Positions 13,852-25,705 of a stretch of 64,000 bases of DNA are shown here, piece by piece. The notes below the pieces were generated by a model that had not been told where the DNA came from, did no database searches, and saw nothing but the letters and a program-made list of their open reading frames with translations. The number at the start of each line of letters is the position of its first letter. Within the stretch, counting starts at the first letter, position 1. The translations under genes were made by a program, and so were the position numbers. The stretch comes from Neelides folsomi (Eukaryota > Arthropoda > Collembola > Neelipleona > Neelidae). The stretch is from NCBI GenBank assembly GCA_034687125.1, contig JAQGBZ010000028.1:62001-126000 (forward strand), in the 5' to 3' direction.

Positions 13852-14049
13852 CCCCTGACTCAACGACTCCTCGAGAACTTTAAATATTTGACTAATCCCA
13901 ATGGTAACTTCACATTATTGGCTTTTGACAAGTTGAGTGAGGAGGGAGGCTCATGGCGTGACGTCCAACTCACAAATATTACGAAGCTCGACACAGATGT
14001 CAATTTTGGATATAGATTAGATTTATATAGTAGATATACTTTATATTAA
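13852..14049 (+). other. Unassigned open reading segment after a splice-acceptor-like site
   Basis: The sequence TTTATCAACAG is followed by 65 open codons beginning PLTQRLLENFKYL and ending at TAA. The composition is protein-like and more GC-rich than its flanks, but there is no ATG near the start and I recognise no family. It could be a terminal exon of an unseen gene, a decayed gene fragment or chance. Confidence 0.25.
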
Positions 14050-14085
14050 ATACATAGGTATGCATACGGTATGAGTATTTGTATA

Positions 14086-14477
14086 TCGTATTTGGCCGAA
14101 AGATGCCCTGGGGCATCTTTAAATTTTTTACCCCTGACCCCCGGGTATCTTTCGGACCCTGGCATCTTTAAATTTTTGAGCCAAAATATTCTTAGTAATG
14201 TGCTATTTATTAATCAATCTGAGGTTCAATGGTACCTTTTTATAAATATAAGTTTCAAAATACTTCCTAAACTTAATTTATAATCAACTGTATATGTTCT
14301 TGGTTGCATTTTATTTAGAAACAAAACAATTTGTTATATACTGATGCTTGATAGCGTTTTAGATATACTGTGTGTATTGTATACCTGGGCATCTTTTGGG
14401 ACCCGGGCATCTTTAAAATTATTGGCATGTCCCCCCGGGTATCTTTCGAACCCCTGGTATCTTTCGGCCAAATACGG
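14086..14477. mobile_element. Miniature inverted-repeat (MITE-like) element flanked by TA
   Basis: The left end (TCGTATTTGGCCGAAAGAT) matches the reverse complement of the right end at all but the first base. Each end abuts a TA dinucleotide (14084-14085 and 14478-14479). About 390 bp with terminal inverted repeats, a TA target-site duplication and no coding capacity is the form of a Tc1/mariner-derived MITE. Inside, the nonamer GGYATCTTT occurs seven times in direct orientation (14112, 14144, 14161, 14388, 14406, 14438, 14456), clustered near both ends, with a reversed copy in the left terminal repeat. Confidence 0.7.
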
Positions 14478-14571
14478 TAGTTGCATATAAATATATATAT
14501 ATGATAGATATTCTCATATACTACAATATATAAAGAAATTTTATGAGTCGGATCCCTTCATCAATCCCATT

Positions 14572-15180
14572 TTATAATTCATTGTTAAATAAGAAAGGTA
14601 TTAAAGGGCAATTTTCTTTTAACATCATTTTCTTCAACGGTTCTTTGCCAAATACTTTGAATGAATCCCCGTCATAATATGCTGATGTTCCTTTTAGGTA
14701 TGTAGATTGGTTAATAGCGACCAATTCCCTGATGCTCCATTTTGGTTCAAAATAGATGAATGAATCTTATGAAAAAACCTTTTGTGAAGCAAATTGATAA
14801 ATAAACACGTAGTAATAAAGTCATATTTATTTACATATTAGCTACTTCATATGTCATATGAAAGTAAAAACATATCTTACGTTTACTGTGTGTTAACGTA
14901 CTTTTTATTGTTAGTAGTATACTAGGTATGTGCACATTAGTTGTCATATTTATCAAAATATCTGTACTTTACATACATTATTATTATATTGAGAAACATA
15001 TAATTTAATGGATAATGAAAAGTTCATCGTGGGTTGGGTGTGTTAATTGCCAATCAATGAGGTCGCGTTTTAAAGGCAGATTCCCGCATTATCACTTAAT
15101 AATGAAAGGGTTGTTGATGTTGGGTTTGCACGGAGCGCCCATTGACGATTCAAAGCACGAAACATCCAAACACGAAGCTC
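14572..15180 (-). CDS. Unidentified two-exon coding segment, 3' end of a gene
   Basis: On the minus strand an exon at 15180-15096 (acceptor TTTTATAG, donor GTGATA) joins in phase to an exon at 14765-14572 ending in TAA. The joined frame starts ELRVWMFRALNRQWALR and ends CPLIPFLFNNEL, with FEPKWSIRELVAIN in the middle. It reads like ordinary soluble protein. I recognise no domain. Upstream exons may exist around 15400-16180, where minus-strand frames are open, but I could not link them. It could also be a gene relic. Confidence 0.3.
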
Positions 15181-17003
15181 CTATAAAATAAAATAAACTA
15201 AATCCATTAATAACTATACCACAACTATAGATATATATTTTATATATGTAAATTGCATACTTAAACTACAAATTATCTATTTATTTGGGCCAACATATGG
15301 GTTATGGATATAACTAGGTAATATGATATATTCTACAGATATATATATAACATCCAAATCAGAAACATTAAAAGGAAATGAACAAAAGTTTGATAATGGA
15401 ACTTTCCCAATTTTCAAATTTCATTTTCTTCAAAATTCCGAGTTGATCGATCTTCATGGGTAGTATGAAATATATGGGAAGTATATTTATTTATATACTT
15501 GTACATTTTATATAATAAATGTAGATTTTGGAAACGAAACTGTAGTTGAGATATCTGTCTTATAATTAGATAGATTATTAAGCTGATATTTGGGGTTACT
15601 CTGTAACCAAAGTCAAGGAAAGTATTATATGGACAAAGCATATTTCAAGTATTTTTTTCCTTCTTTGCATTTCTTTGTAATAAAGTAATAATTATGAAAT
15701 TAAAAATGTTTATTTATTGTTATTTATTCAGTTTAAGGAATCGCAATCGCATTTATTTGGTAAATATATTTATAGCATGAGTATAATATGTATTATGTAT
15801 GTATCATCTATAATACTTATGTTATCGTATTGTTCACTATGCGGAATTAAAATGATGTTTTAAATAGTAAAAAGATTGTAAATTGTGATATGTTTTTGGC
15901 AAAGGTGGGGAAGATTTTGGGATAAGAACTGCAGTGTGAATTGAAAAAAGGGCTCCGTTTCCCATTCTTGATTCTTCACCTTTGTTACGTACACATTGAA
16001 AGTTTTGAAAGATATGAATACTCTGAATAGGAGTTGATATGTTGAGAAGTTGATATCCAAACTGTGTATTAAATTCCCCCTCCACTTCCTTCCCAACCAG
16101 AGAGAGGTTGAATATTTTGCAATGGAACTGGCGAGTTTATTCCTTTTCCAGTGATGTTGGAACGGCTGAACGATTGGCTCCATTCATTCCTACATATACT
16201 CAAACTCCCTTACATTTATATTAAAAGTGATTGAGATATTTACTTTGATTAATCTACAAAGAAAAATTGTTTTGGTGAGTCGAAGACTTTAAAACCAAAG
16301 AAGGTCCAACTTGACTTCAACACTCCCAATGAGAAGATTCTGTTATACATATTGCACTTAACTAATATTAATATATATTTCCGTGCATTACATTGAGTAC
16401 ACTCACTGTACACACAGAGAATTTAAGTGATAAGATAAGAACAGTATCAATACTGGTATGCAGTATTAGTCAACAATTAATATTCCATAAAAATTCATTT
16501 GATTCATTTATTGCGGTCCAATTGGAGCTCCGGGTTTCAGCAGTGTGAATATCTCCAGTGGATCCAAAAGTATGTTTAACTTCCCCAAGAGGATTTTATT
16601 GGATATTCCACATATTCCTAACATTGATAAATGGCCATCAAGTTGGAAAGTGTCATTAATGTGATACCACAAATGTGCAGACTTGAAGTTTAGTTTATTC
16701 GCCTATCCCTTAAGCATATACCAACATCTGTATAATTAAATACATTAATGTTAATAGAGTTAATATTATTTTCGAGAATTGTATGAATAATGAATAAGTA
16801 TTGTACTATATAGTTAATTACACAATGCATGTATTTAAAATGTAATTGTAATAATATCCTTCAGTTTGGCTTCAGTTCCAGGTTCCAGGTTATTGTGAAT
16901 GGTTTCTGTGAAGTAATTGAGAATATTTTGATCCCTCTGATTGTGAGTGAAAAGACCTTTGGGTGGCGCAGCGGATCTTTGGACGCATGGATTTGGTGAA
17001 TTC

Positions 17004-17018
17004 GGGGGGGGGGGGGGG
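17004..17018 (+). repeat. Run of 15 G
   Basis: An uninterrupted G15 tract sits inside a GC-richer patch that may be the 5' UTR or promoter of the gene starting at 18144. Such runs can fold into quadruplexes and are prone to sequencing length errors. Confidence 0.8.
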
Positions 17019-17257
17019 AGAGTCAGCCTCTCCGAATCTCCCTCTCCCAGTGATCTCAAAACCTCCGACCGATCCCGACACACACAAAAAAATCACACAA
17101 AATCCCCATTGGACTTTATCGCTCTTTCAAGTCATTTGAGTCATTGAGACCTTTCTCGATTTCATTTCCACACCCGACAGTCGAAGAGAATCAAAGGTAG
17201 GCCTCTATACAATAACCTTTACTTTACACATGTAGTATATATATTTGGATAATCTAA

Positions 17258-17258
17258 G

Positions 17259-17289
<31 letters not shown>

Positions 17290-17349
17290 GTGAATTTTAT
17301 GGTTGGTGGGGAGAGGAGATTGGAATATTGATATATATATATATATAAT
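17258..17349. repeat. TA/AT microsatellites
   Basis: Two TA-type simple repeats lie about 50 bp apart, near 17261-17281 and 17330-17347. They fall in the presumed 5' intron of the GT31-like gene. Confidence 0.8.
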
Positions 17350-18143
17350 ATGAAATGAATGGTATTGGAAGTAAAGTTCATTTTCTGACTCTCTCAAGTT
17401 TTTAATAAGAATGGGAAAATCAATAAGCTCAAAACCACTTTCCCCAAAGCAAAATTCCCGACAACATGAAAGAAACAATTTTCATCTCATTTTATTAAAG
17501 ATTGGAATGAAGAACATGTTATATGAACATTAGTATAGAAAATAGTTATATAATATTTCTGCCCTAGGTATTAGATATTTGTTATATCTTTGAAATTAAA
17601 TTATAAGGAAGGAAGTTATAAGTATAAGGAAATACATAAGATTTGAACTTTATACATTTGTTTACTTTCAGTTTGTATGTATATTTAGTATTTTTATATC
17701 TCTTATCGACTATCTCAAATTTATGGTTAGATTAGCTTACGTTTTTAACTTCAAATAATTGTTAATGTGGAAGTTATCAATATGGCGAAAGGAAATAGTC
17801 AAAAATTATATTTCGTAAGTTTATTGCCCTTTATTGGCTATTGGTTCAGTTGACTCGAATTTTGGCACAATTTCTTAATTTCGCTACATTTTAGCCCTCG
17901 TTTTAGTCTTTGCTTTAAACCAATGCGAGAGGTTCTTGATCAATTGTAAGGTAAATTATTTATTTGAGGCAAAGCGGTAAAGTGGAAAGAATTTAGAGGT
18001 GTTTTATTTAGATTAATTAGCTATTAGCTAATTGTCTTATTGGATTTTTACTAAATAATATTAATAATATTTGTACAGAATGTTCTAAATGTTTTGTTTA
18101 ATTTCCAGCTCAGTTGGTTTAATGTGAGATCAAATAGTCAAGA

Positions 18144-18729
18144 ATGATTCGCTTCAAACAACGAACTCGGAAAGTGGGGATTTTGTTAATTTCCTTCGCC
18201 GCTTTCCTCTGGTTTCTTCTCTTCATCTTGTCATCTGACCAAGAAGGACTTGACCTAGCGACACAAACCATCAACGCAGCTTTGGGGTCAAGAAAAACCA
18301 CCGACTTTGTCACACCTTTACTTCCGACAATTCTTTACCAACCCAATAACATTGTGCTCAATTACTGCAAGGTTTCAATTCTAAACATATTGAAAAAACA
18401 TTTTAAATCAGTATATAATTAAATTCTGATTTGTTTGAATAATTTTAATTGTTTGTTTTAATATTTCATTTTCACTTTTAGGGCTTTTCCGCTTATTCGA
18501 TTTAATATTTATGTTGATCAAAGGTGTGGTTGTGTTTTAGGATGATGGTTCTGAGTTGTTTGCTCTCTTCGTCGTCATCTCCTCTCCAGAGAACAAAGAC
18601 CGAAGGGATTTCATTCGACAAGGATTCGTCAAATCTCTCGAGATCTCCAACCACGGCCCTGAGGGAGGGAAGTGGACAAAGAATAAGCTAATTTTCTTCA
18701 TTGGCCGAACTGAAGAACCAAACAGACAG
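18144..18729 (+). CDS. GT31 beta-1,3-galactosyltransferase-like protein, N-terminal exons only
   Basis: Two in-phase exons (18144-18371 and 18541-18729) encode 139 residues. The N-terminus has a short basic stretch (MIRFKQRTRK) and then one strongly hydrophobic segment of about 19 residues, the layout of a type II Golgi membrane protein. Exon 2 reads ELFALFVVISSPENKDRRDF, the usual opening of the GT31 catalytic domain, followed by LIFFIGRTEEP. Exon 2 ends at a GTGAAG donor. The ATG lies 37 nt after an acceptor (TTTCCAG), so a 5' UTR exon exists upstream. I could not find the later exons with the DDD-type nucleotide-sugar motif, so the gene is incomplete: either its introns are very long, or it is broken. 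The family call rests on this short match. Confidence 0.55.
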
Positions 18730-19781
18730 GTGAAGTTCTCAATTTCCATTTCATTCAATCTCACACATAAAGAACCTAAGTGCGTGCGAGTCAATATTCC
18801 TTTTTTGTTCATTTTCTTTATGTAATCAAAGGTTTGATTCAATGCTCATTCACATCTTTGTTTGGTCAACAATCGACCAAATCAATCTTTTCTTATAATT
18901 CTAACATTAAGTGTATGGGCCAATCCACGCAGAAGGTAAAATCGGGATATTGAAAAACCCTTGAGGTTTTCTTAATACGCCCCAAAGTCCTATAATTGTA
19001 ACAAGTGGTATACTAGTATCAAATATACTCTAACTACAAAGTTGTACATAATGCATATTTTAAAGTGACTTGGATCGTTGAACGTTTTTAGCGTATGGCT
19101 AAAAACAAAATCACGTGTTACAAGTATAGGACTTTGGGGTGTATTGAGAGAACCTCAAGGATTTTTACATAAGTAGATATGTAAGTAGGATCTACATATT
19201 AAATATTATGTCTCTATAGATGCCATTTCTTTAACATACAGATAATTTCAAGTTAATCAAATGAACTACTATATATGTACTAAGTATACACATGTTATTT
19301 ACGAGCTCTTACAAACAAAACATAAACCTAATGTTAATGACTTTAATGTCTGAGGATCTAATTCTTTAAGAAATTATTCTTTTCAACTAAAGCCGAGCTG
19401 TTGGAGCATTCAACAATAAATGAATTTATTGAGTGGAAAGCTGTTGTATTCGAACCTTATCTAAGTGCTTAATTAAACATTTAAGAGTTTGATTTTGTTC
19501 TTGGGAAATTTTAAGCCGCGAAGAAACTGGAAATAGAGTATATGTCCATAATCAGGAAAGTCGTTGAAAGAAAGGTCCACATCCAAAGCAAAGGTAGCCA
19601 TGCAAAGCCAGGATTAATAACTTGAGCCTTGGCATGTGTAGGGAAAATACCATTTGTATATTTAAAAGCTCATTGAGTGAAATATGAAGGAAGGAAGAGG
19701 TTCATAATTCATTCATCCGCTCCTAGAAGAAAGGAGGCTGGCGAAGGTGGAGGGAAAATCTCGTGAATCGGGCAGAGCGGA
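18730..19781. other. AT-rich region with an inverted-repeat element
   Basis: Apart from the element at 18950-19169 I see no supported gene. A plus-strand open stretch at about 19520-19610 (AKKLEIEYMSIIRKVVERK) follows an AAG acceptor-like site, but it cannot be joined to its neighbours in phase. Confidence 0.4.
18950..19169. mobile_element. Long inverted-repeat (MITE-like) element flanked by TA
   Basis: The left arm, from about 18950 to 19006, matches the reverse complement of the right arm (about 19113-19169) over roughly 55 bp with around ten mismatches. Shared blocks include CCTTGAGGTT, CCCCAAAGTCCTATA and TTGTAACA. TA dinucleotides sit at both borders (18948-18949 and 19170-19171). The loop of about 100 bp has no open frame. 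The form is that of a non-autonomous TA-inserting transposon, unrelated in sequence to the element at 14086. Confidence 0.7.
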
Positions 19782-22700
19782 ATGATGAAAAATTCTAACC
19801 TTTTCTGTCACATTGATGAGGCTCAGTTTGCAGTCTCCATTGTCGGTCATGGTGTCGAGGGGCGAAAGGGTCGTCGTCGGCAGAGCAAGGATTACACTTT
19901 GTGAGTGAGTGTTTAGGCCTCTGTTGTGGCTTGGCCCATTAGTCCTAACGATCTTTTCGACTCGAAGATGGGCAGGATAGAAGACACTTTTCACTTCCAA
20001 TAACATTCACCCTTCCACCCTCACAATTCCCAAATGTGAAAGCAGGGAAAGTTGAGAGAATCTTCGGGGTAAGTCTTGCGCACATCCACCATCAACCTAC
20101 ATTTGCGCTCCGACAGAGGAGACGCCCGCAGGAGGAATACCCGAATTTCGGGTCCTCCGGCTGACACTTCCAACACTCCCGCCACGCGGGATATGTAAGT
20201 ACCTCACATTTAACAATTTTCAAAACATAATTGGTCCAAAAGAAATAATTGTAAAATAGTTATGATGACGTAGAAAGACCAATTTTTAATATGTAAACAA
20301 ATGGTTCCAGCGTTGCTATGGACCTTGCAGACCCAAATAGGATAGTTATAATTTTATCTTCTTCCTAAAATTTCACGACATATGTAATTATGTGCAGAAA
20401 TGTATTAACATATTATTTTTTGCCGTTTATTTTTGCTTTTTTATTATTTCTTTTTAACGATCAACGACGATAAAGTACATACAAATTTTCACAACAGATG
20501 TGCATTATATTACATTAAAAGTGAGTAGTAGCCATGCATCAATGTACAGAGTATTTACTTGCTATTTTCATTTAAAGGATCAAACTATTTGTATTCAAAT
20601 GTATTTAAATGTTTAATTTTACATTATTAACTAACTTAGCGAACAGTATTTTGTTCATATTATTAAATATTTAGTATTTGAGGGTCATTTTACTTTCCTA
20701 GTAAAAAATCCAAATAAAAGCAACAAATGATTTTTTCAAATTTAGATTTCTCGAAATATCTTCATTTGATGGACGTATCTACCTACACCTACCTAATCAT
20801 TGTTGCAGCGGCAAGCTCTGGTGATGACAGATGCTGTCTACCTGTATTTTCTTTCCTAAAGACTGATGGACATCATGGAATTTAAAAACCTTAGACACAG
20901 TATTAATTGATTGTAAGTATGTATTTAGCTAAGAAAGACCTATGAAACTAGTACTTTAAAGTTTTACATATATTACGTAATAATGCAACCTTAAAATGAT
21001 GGGATTTTAGTAACTCGTTACACATTAAATAACTATATACAATTTCCTATTTTTAGCAGGACTGATGAAATAGCAAAAGGTTTTATACTGGAGATTAAAC
21101 AGAAACACTGAAGACTTGAATAGGTATGTAGGTTCCCTTCACTCTTTTTAAACGTATTGATTTGTGAAAAACTATTAATTTAGGTTTATGAATAATAAAT
21201 TAAATTATCGTGTTTCAGAGAATAAAAAGACATTATTTTGTAATTTGCAAAATTTTATTTAGTTCTAGGCCCCAATTTGGATTCGAGATTCCCGGGTTAC
21301 AATGTGTCAGATTTACACTGCGGAGTTCAATTTCACATTTAGAATGCATCACTGCAGGGGAAAGGTAAATTTAAATAAATCCCTCAAATATTAAATTATT
21401 ACTAATTGTTATATAAATGGAGATCATGTTAAATGATATAAATTCTACTAAGGTCGTGTGTTCGGGTAACCAATTCACTATTTGGAATTGAAGGCCGATC
21501 GCGTTTGTGACGACCAGGGATCGGAATGAAAAATTATGTTGCCAGAGCTAAAAGTATACAAATTATTTTTAAGATAGGATTTTAGGTCTGGCAAAATGAT
21601 TTTCAGCTATGGCAGAAAAAAGTGGGAGGAGATAGGGCAGAGCTAATCGAATGTTTTAATAATTAGAAAATTAAAATTTTCAATTCAATTTTTGGCTAGC
21701 ATTTCCCATTAATTAAAGAGATTCCAAAGAGAACAAAGGATACTCAATAGTATATTTTAATATTCATTTCCTTCACCATGAACTCCATTAAAAATTCCAC
21801 GAACATTGGAATACTGGGTTAAATTATTAAAACGGCGTTTTATAATAAAAATTACAAAATGCCTAATTATAAAATGATATTTAAAATACCATCTCAATAT
21901 CGTAATTCAGTATGTATTCCTATCTTCGTAATGTTCCCAATGTGAGTGGATTGGGTGTGTTCACCCGGTGCGGTATGAGGAAATCCGTGATTCGCTCGCC
22001 ATGGATTGGATTCTCCATAGTCTGCCTAATAGGGAAATGCTAGCCGATCTTTCATTTCTATTGGTTCCTAGGGTTAAAATTTAAATCCTTATTTACTTCA
22101 AATTTTCATTTTTCCCATGCCCGGCTGTCCGGGCTGACATTTTCCCTATCTTTTTAGGTCTGTCATATGCCAGACCTAAGCATAGGAACTCTCCGATGCC
22201 TAGTGACGATTGTTTCCAAATACTTCTTGAAGGTAGCTCAAAGCTAATCCCTGCACAATCTCATCATCCTAATTAACTAAAAATAAATAATTTAATAAAT
22301 ATTAAATAAATTATTCAATGTTTTATTTTGCTTAAAATAAATTCATTTAGACTTAGACAGAGAAAACCAAAGCAAGAATTCAAAGTCTGTCGAAGATCTC
22401 TATTCAAAAAGATGACTCCGAATGTCCCAAGTCGAGGAGCGAAGAAACCTTTAATTCCAACAAGACTTGAGGTGGAATTGATGGTGCGTAGAAATGATTT
22501 ATAATTGAGATTCATTCAGGTTCGGGCCAACAGTTCTGGGTCTCAAATGAGCGGCTACTTGCTCTGACGTGAGAAAAGCGTCATTGAATTGTCTGATGGA
22601 TCGGATCCTTTACATTTACGCTGCTTCTGAAGATACTGACTGAAGTAGATTAAAAAGCATCCCCATTCTCGGATATAAAGTAGAATCGGCCGAAGAGGTT

Positions 22701-23535
22701 CATTAACAATTTATATATATATATATATTTTAATAAGTGTCTGTAATTGTCCAATACATGGACATAAATATTAATATGATTCGATAGTTTTATGTTTATA
22801 TTATTAGCCGGGTATGGAGAACGAAGAATCCACGATTTTGAAACTTACTCATGATAATCAAAGCCCGATGTATATCCAAGCAGACAAATACCAAACTGCT
22901 GAGAAGTAATGAACAATTTTAAATAATAATAACAGAATAATTTTCACATATGTGGATTTACAATGTAAAACGCGTTATCTCAAAATAAAATTTAATTTTC
23001 AAAGTTGCTAGAGATTTATATTTTTATCTAATTTTTAATTTTTATGAAATACAATGATAGTACAGTAATTTAATAATGTATTTTGAACCGTATCATTCCT
23101 AATCTGCTATCTTTTAGAGCTATTTCTTCTTTTACAATCGATATTAAACGTTTCTACTAAACTTGGATCCAAATTTCTTCAAAATAGTTAATTGATAGTT
23201 ATATATTTACTATAAAATATATGAAATGATATTTTAGCAATTAAAATTTTTTCTATGATGATTGAGTATTGATATATCATTTATGTATGTATAATTTGTT
23301 CATATAAACAATTTGTCCCTCATGTTTGTTATATGATATCTGACTATCAAATATGAATTAAATTTTTATGAAATTCCATTTGTGTAAATCTTTAGCAACG
23401 ATTTATAATTTTGAGATTACCCGTTTTAAATTGTAAACCCACATATGCTTTAATGGTCAATTCTAACGATTCGAACATTCCAGATGGATGGCAGCAATGA
23501 AAGAAGCAACAACTTGGGAGAGCGGAGCTTTTTGA
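19782..23535 (+). CDS. Tentative six-exon gene, C-terminus resembles the end of a PH domain
   Basis: Six exon candidates chain with consistent phases: 19782-19900, 20117-20194, 21263-21364, 22351-22483, 22808-22905 and 23484-23535. They total 582 nt (193 residues) from MMKNSNLF to a TGA. Each is bounded by AG and GT. The last two exons join to read MYIQADKYQTAEKWMAAMK, which resembles the final strand and C-terminal helix of a PH domain (conserved Trp, then an amphipathic helix). The first exon has VSIVGHGVEGRKGRRR. I do not recognise the whole protein. The second and third exons have other open frames, and the last exon has a longer alternative frame (38 codons from its ATG). The model could therefore be partly wrong, or two genes could be mixed. 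Confidence 0.3.
22154..22179. repeat. 26-bp near-perfect palindrome
   Basis: TTAGGTCTG and CAGACCTAA flank a short centre with a single mismatch pair. The right half also occurs inverted at 21582-21593. It may mark the end of a decayed repeat about 600 bp long. Confidence 0.5.
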
Positions 23536-25705
23536 GCCAAACGTCCACAATTGACGCTCCAGAGGAAGAATCACAAGATCCTACAATCTAAATAATTTCC
23601 TCAACTTCAGTGCCTTGAAATGTACTCTTACTATTTATTAACTATTAATTATAATAATGTTGAACGGAATGTTGGCCTGTGCAATACTTACAGAGTTATT
23701 ATTTATTTACTTTATTTAGGGCCAACATTTGGGCTTTTATTTTTAACAATTATTTTCTAAGGATCCGCTCAGAATGTCTGTATTTTTTATTTCTAGTATT
23801 TGATGTGTATTTAAAGTAAACGAAATGAAAGACTTGAAATATTTACAAAATGCCAAAGGCTAATTACTTGTATCAAATGTGTCCTTTAGTTCTTTACAAT
23901 GGAAGTTTAATATAATTGTTTTATTTATTCATTGCACATTAAATCACGAGGCGGCACGGAATTCATCGCCTTATTTCGTATAATTTACATTTTAGTCCGA
24001 GCCGAATGTACTTCACATATTGTTAAAGACACGCGAGTTGAGTTGGATCTTCCCAATGGCCTTTTTGCTTTCTCCAATGCAATTTGTCCGTATGAGATTT
24101 ATGTGGGCCATTTCCGCGTTTTTTAATAGTTTCACTTTTGCTCAATCCTCAGCATCATTATAGTTATACAATAATACTTAATTTAATATACTTAATATGT
24201 TAACCTAAATACGCCATTTATATTACTATTAAATTATTCATTTGGGTATTTAGGATATGAATATGTTATACATGCTCTCATGCTTTCATGTTCAAACAAA
24301 GCAATTTTTATTACATTTAATTTTAATACACACATTTCCTACTTATATTAATGTGTAAACTTTTAACATTGTTGTAATTATTGGACGAGTTTGATTATAA
24401 ATGATTATATTATATAATGTATCATATCATACGATGTGTAAAATCTTAGGTATTTATTATATATGGAGTATAATATGAATGTGTATTTTATTTTGTGTGC
24501 TCCAATTGCTTAATTGCAACGCCCAAAAACTAATAAAAATTTATTCACATGCCAAATTTTTATACCATTAACTTTGGAACTCGAGGAGGACTCGCAGTTT
24601 CATGTTTATTTTAATCATTTTTGATTGAGTATGCAGATTTCGTATTTTATGAAATTGGAGAGAACAAATAAACCCCGAACTCATCTCGTTTGCAAAGGAA
24701 CAATTTAAAATAAATTTCTATATTAAGTAATGCATGTACATCTGCATAACTAACGACAACTTGCGCATCTTTTCATCTCCCGGACTCGACAATGTTTGGG
24801 AAATTCCTCGGTTCTTCATTTCTTCTCAGATTCTTTAGAGGCTTTGAAGACTTCTAAAGTGTAAAAATAGCGTAGAGATAAAAAAATACTTTTGTGAAGC
24901 AAGTCTTTCCACAACTCCAATTTGCATATATTTCATTACGCGAGATGAGATTCATTCTATATGTTAAGTACATTAATTTTTAATTGAATTTGAGCAATAA
25001 TTTTTGATGGATGAGATGAATGTAGGAATTGTGTGGAATTTCATGAAATTTTCTTCTTTCTCAACAACTCAAATGTCATCTTCGGAGATTTTATTTTTAG
25101 CTGTTCCTATTGCAGAATGCAGAAGTTGGCCGAGGATTCAAAGACTCAAACATATTGCAAACTTCCTCCTTCCCTCATGGATTCTTCCGATAATTATTCT
25201 CAAAATTTTGAAGATATTTCTTATTCATTCCCTCATCCATCAATTTATCTTTTCATTATTCATCCAATTTAAGAAAATGTAAAAACTAAAAGTGTAATTT
25301 AAATAACATTCATTCTATATACCATTAAAAATAATTTTCAACGTTAAACAAAGTTTAAATTAATACACAGTTTAAATTAATTATGATATATTACATATAA
25401 TATTAAATACCTAATAATGTGGAAAAGTTCAAAATCCTCAGGAAGAAGTTAGAAGATTAAACGCTGAACCTGCAACAGTACCGAAAATTGCAACATTGTA
25501 ATAAAACGTATTGGATTTGAATTGTGGAAGCATCGCGGGCAAACTTTATCGCTTCCATTCCATTAACACGAGGCGACGGACTCCGGACGGTTCTTTCTCA
25601 ACCTCCTCACGTTACGCTCATAAGAGTATCTAAGTTAATTAGTTTTAATTAACATCTCGACGTCTTCTCTTCCTTGCTGACCAGTAGAGGCGAAAGGACC
25701 CAACG
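23536..25705. other. AT-rich stretch with two unassigned open segments
   Basis: No recognised gene. A plus-strand open frame after TTTACATTTTAG (about 23994-24126, ending GHFRVF and a stop) and another after CTATTGCAG (25119-25272, beginning MQKLAEDSKTQTYC) look somewhat protein-like. I cannot attach either to a gene. The last 150 bp before 25706 should contain the SMYD4-like promoter and 5' UTR. Confidence 0.35.

Larger units (their letters stand above)
13485..18143. other. AT-rich intergenic stretch with repeats and unassigned coding-like pieces
   Basis: No recognised gene lies between NUP205 and the GT31-like start. The stretch holds a miniature inverted-repeat element (14086-14477), a minus-strand coding-like pair of exons (14572-15180), a plus-strand open frame after an acceptor (13852-14049), and a further open minus-strand stretch at 15860-16183 that I could not connect to anything. 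A plus-strand open frame without an early ATG near 16490-16660 is also unassigned. The GC-richer part at 16940-17195 ends in a donor-like GTAGGC and may be a 5' UTR exon of the gene beginning at 18144. Confidence 0.4.

Noticed and set aside
19713-20006. 97-residue minus-strand open frame
   Set aside because: It overlaps the plus-strand exon candidate at 19782-19900, which has a good donor and phase match to later exons; the minus frame has no such support.
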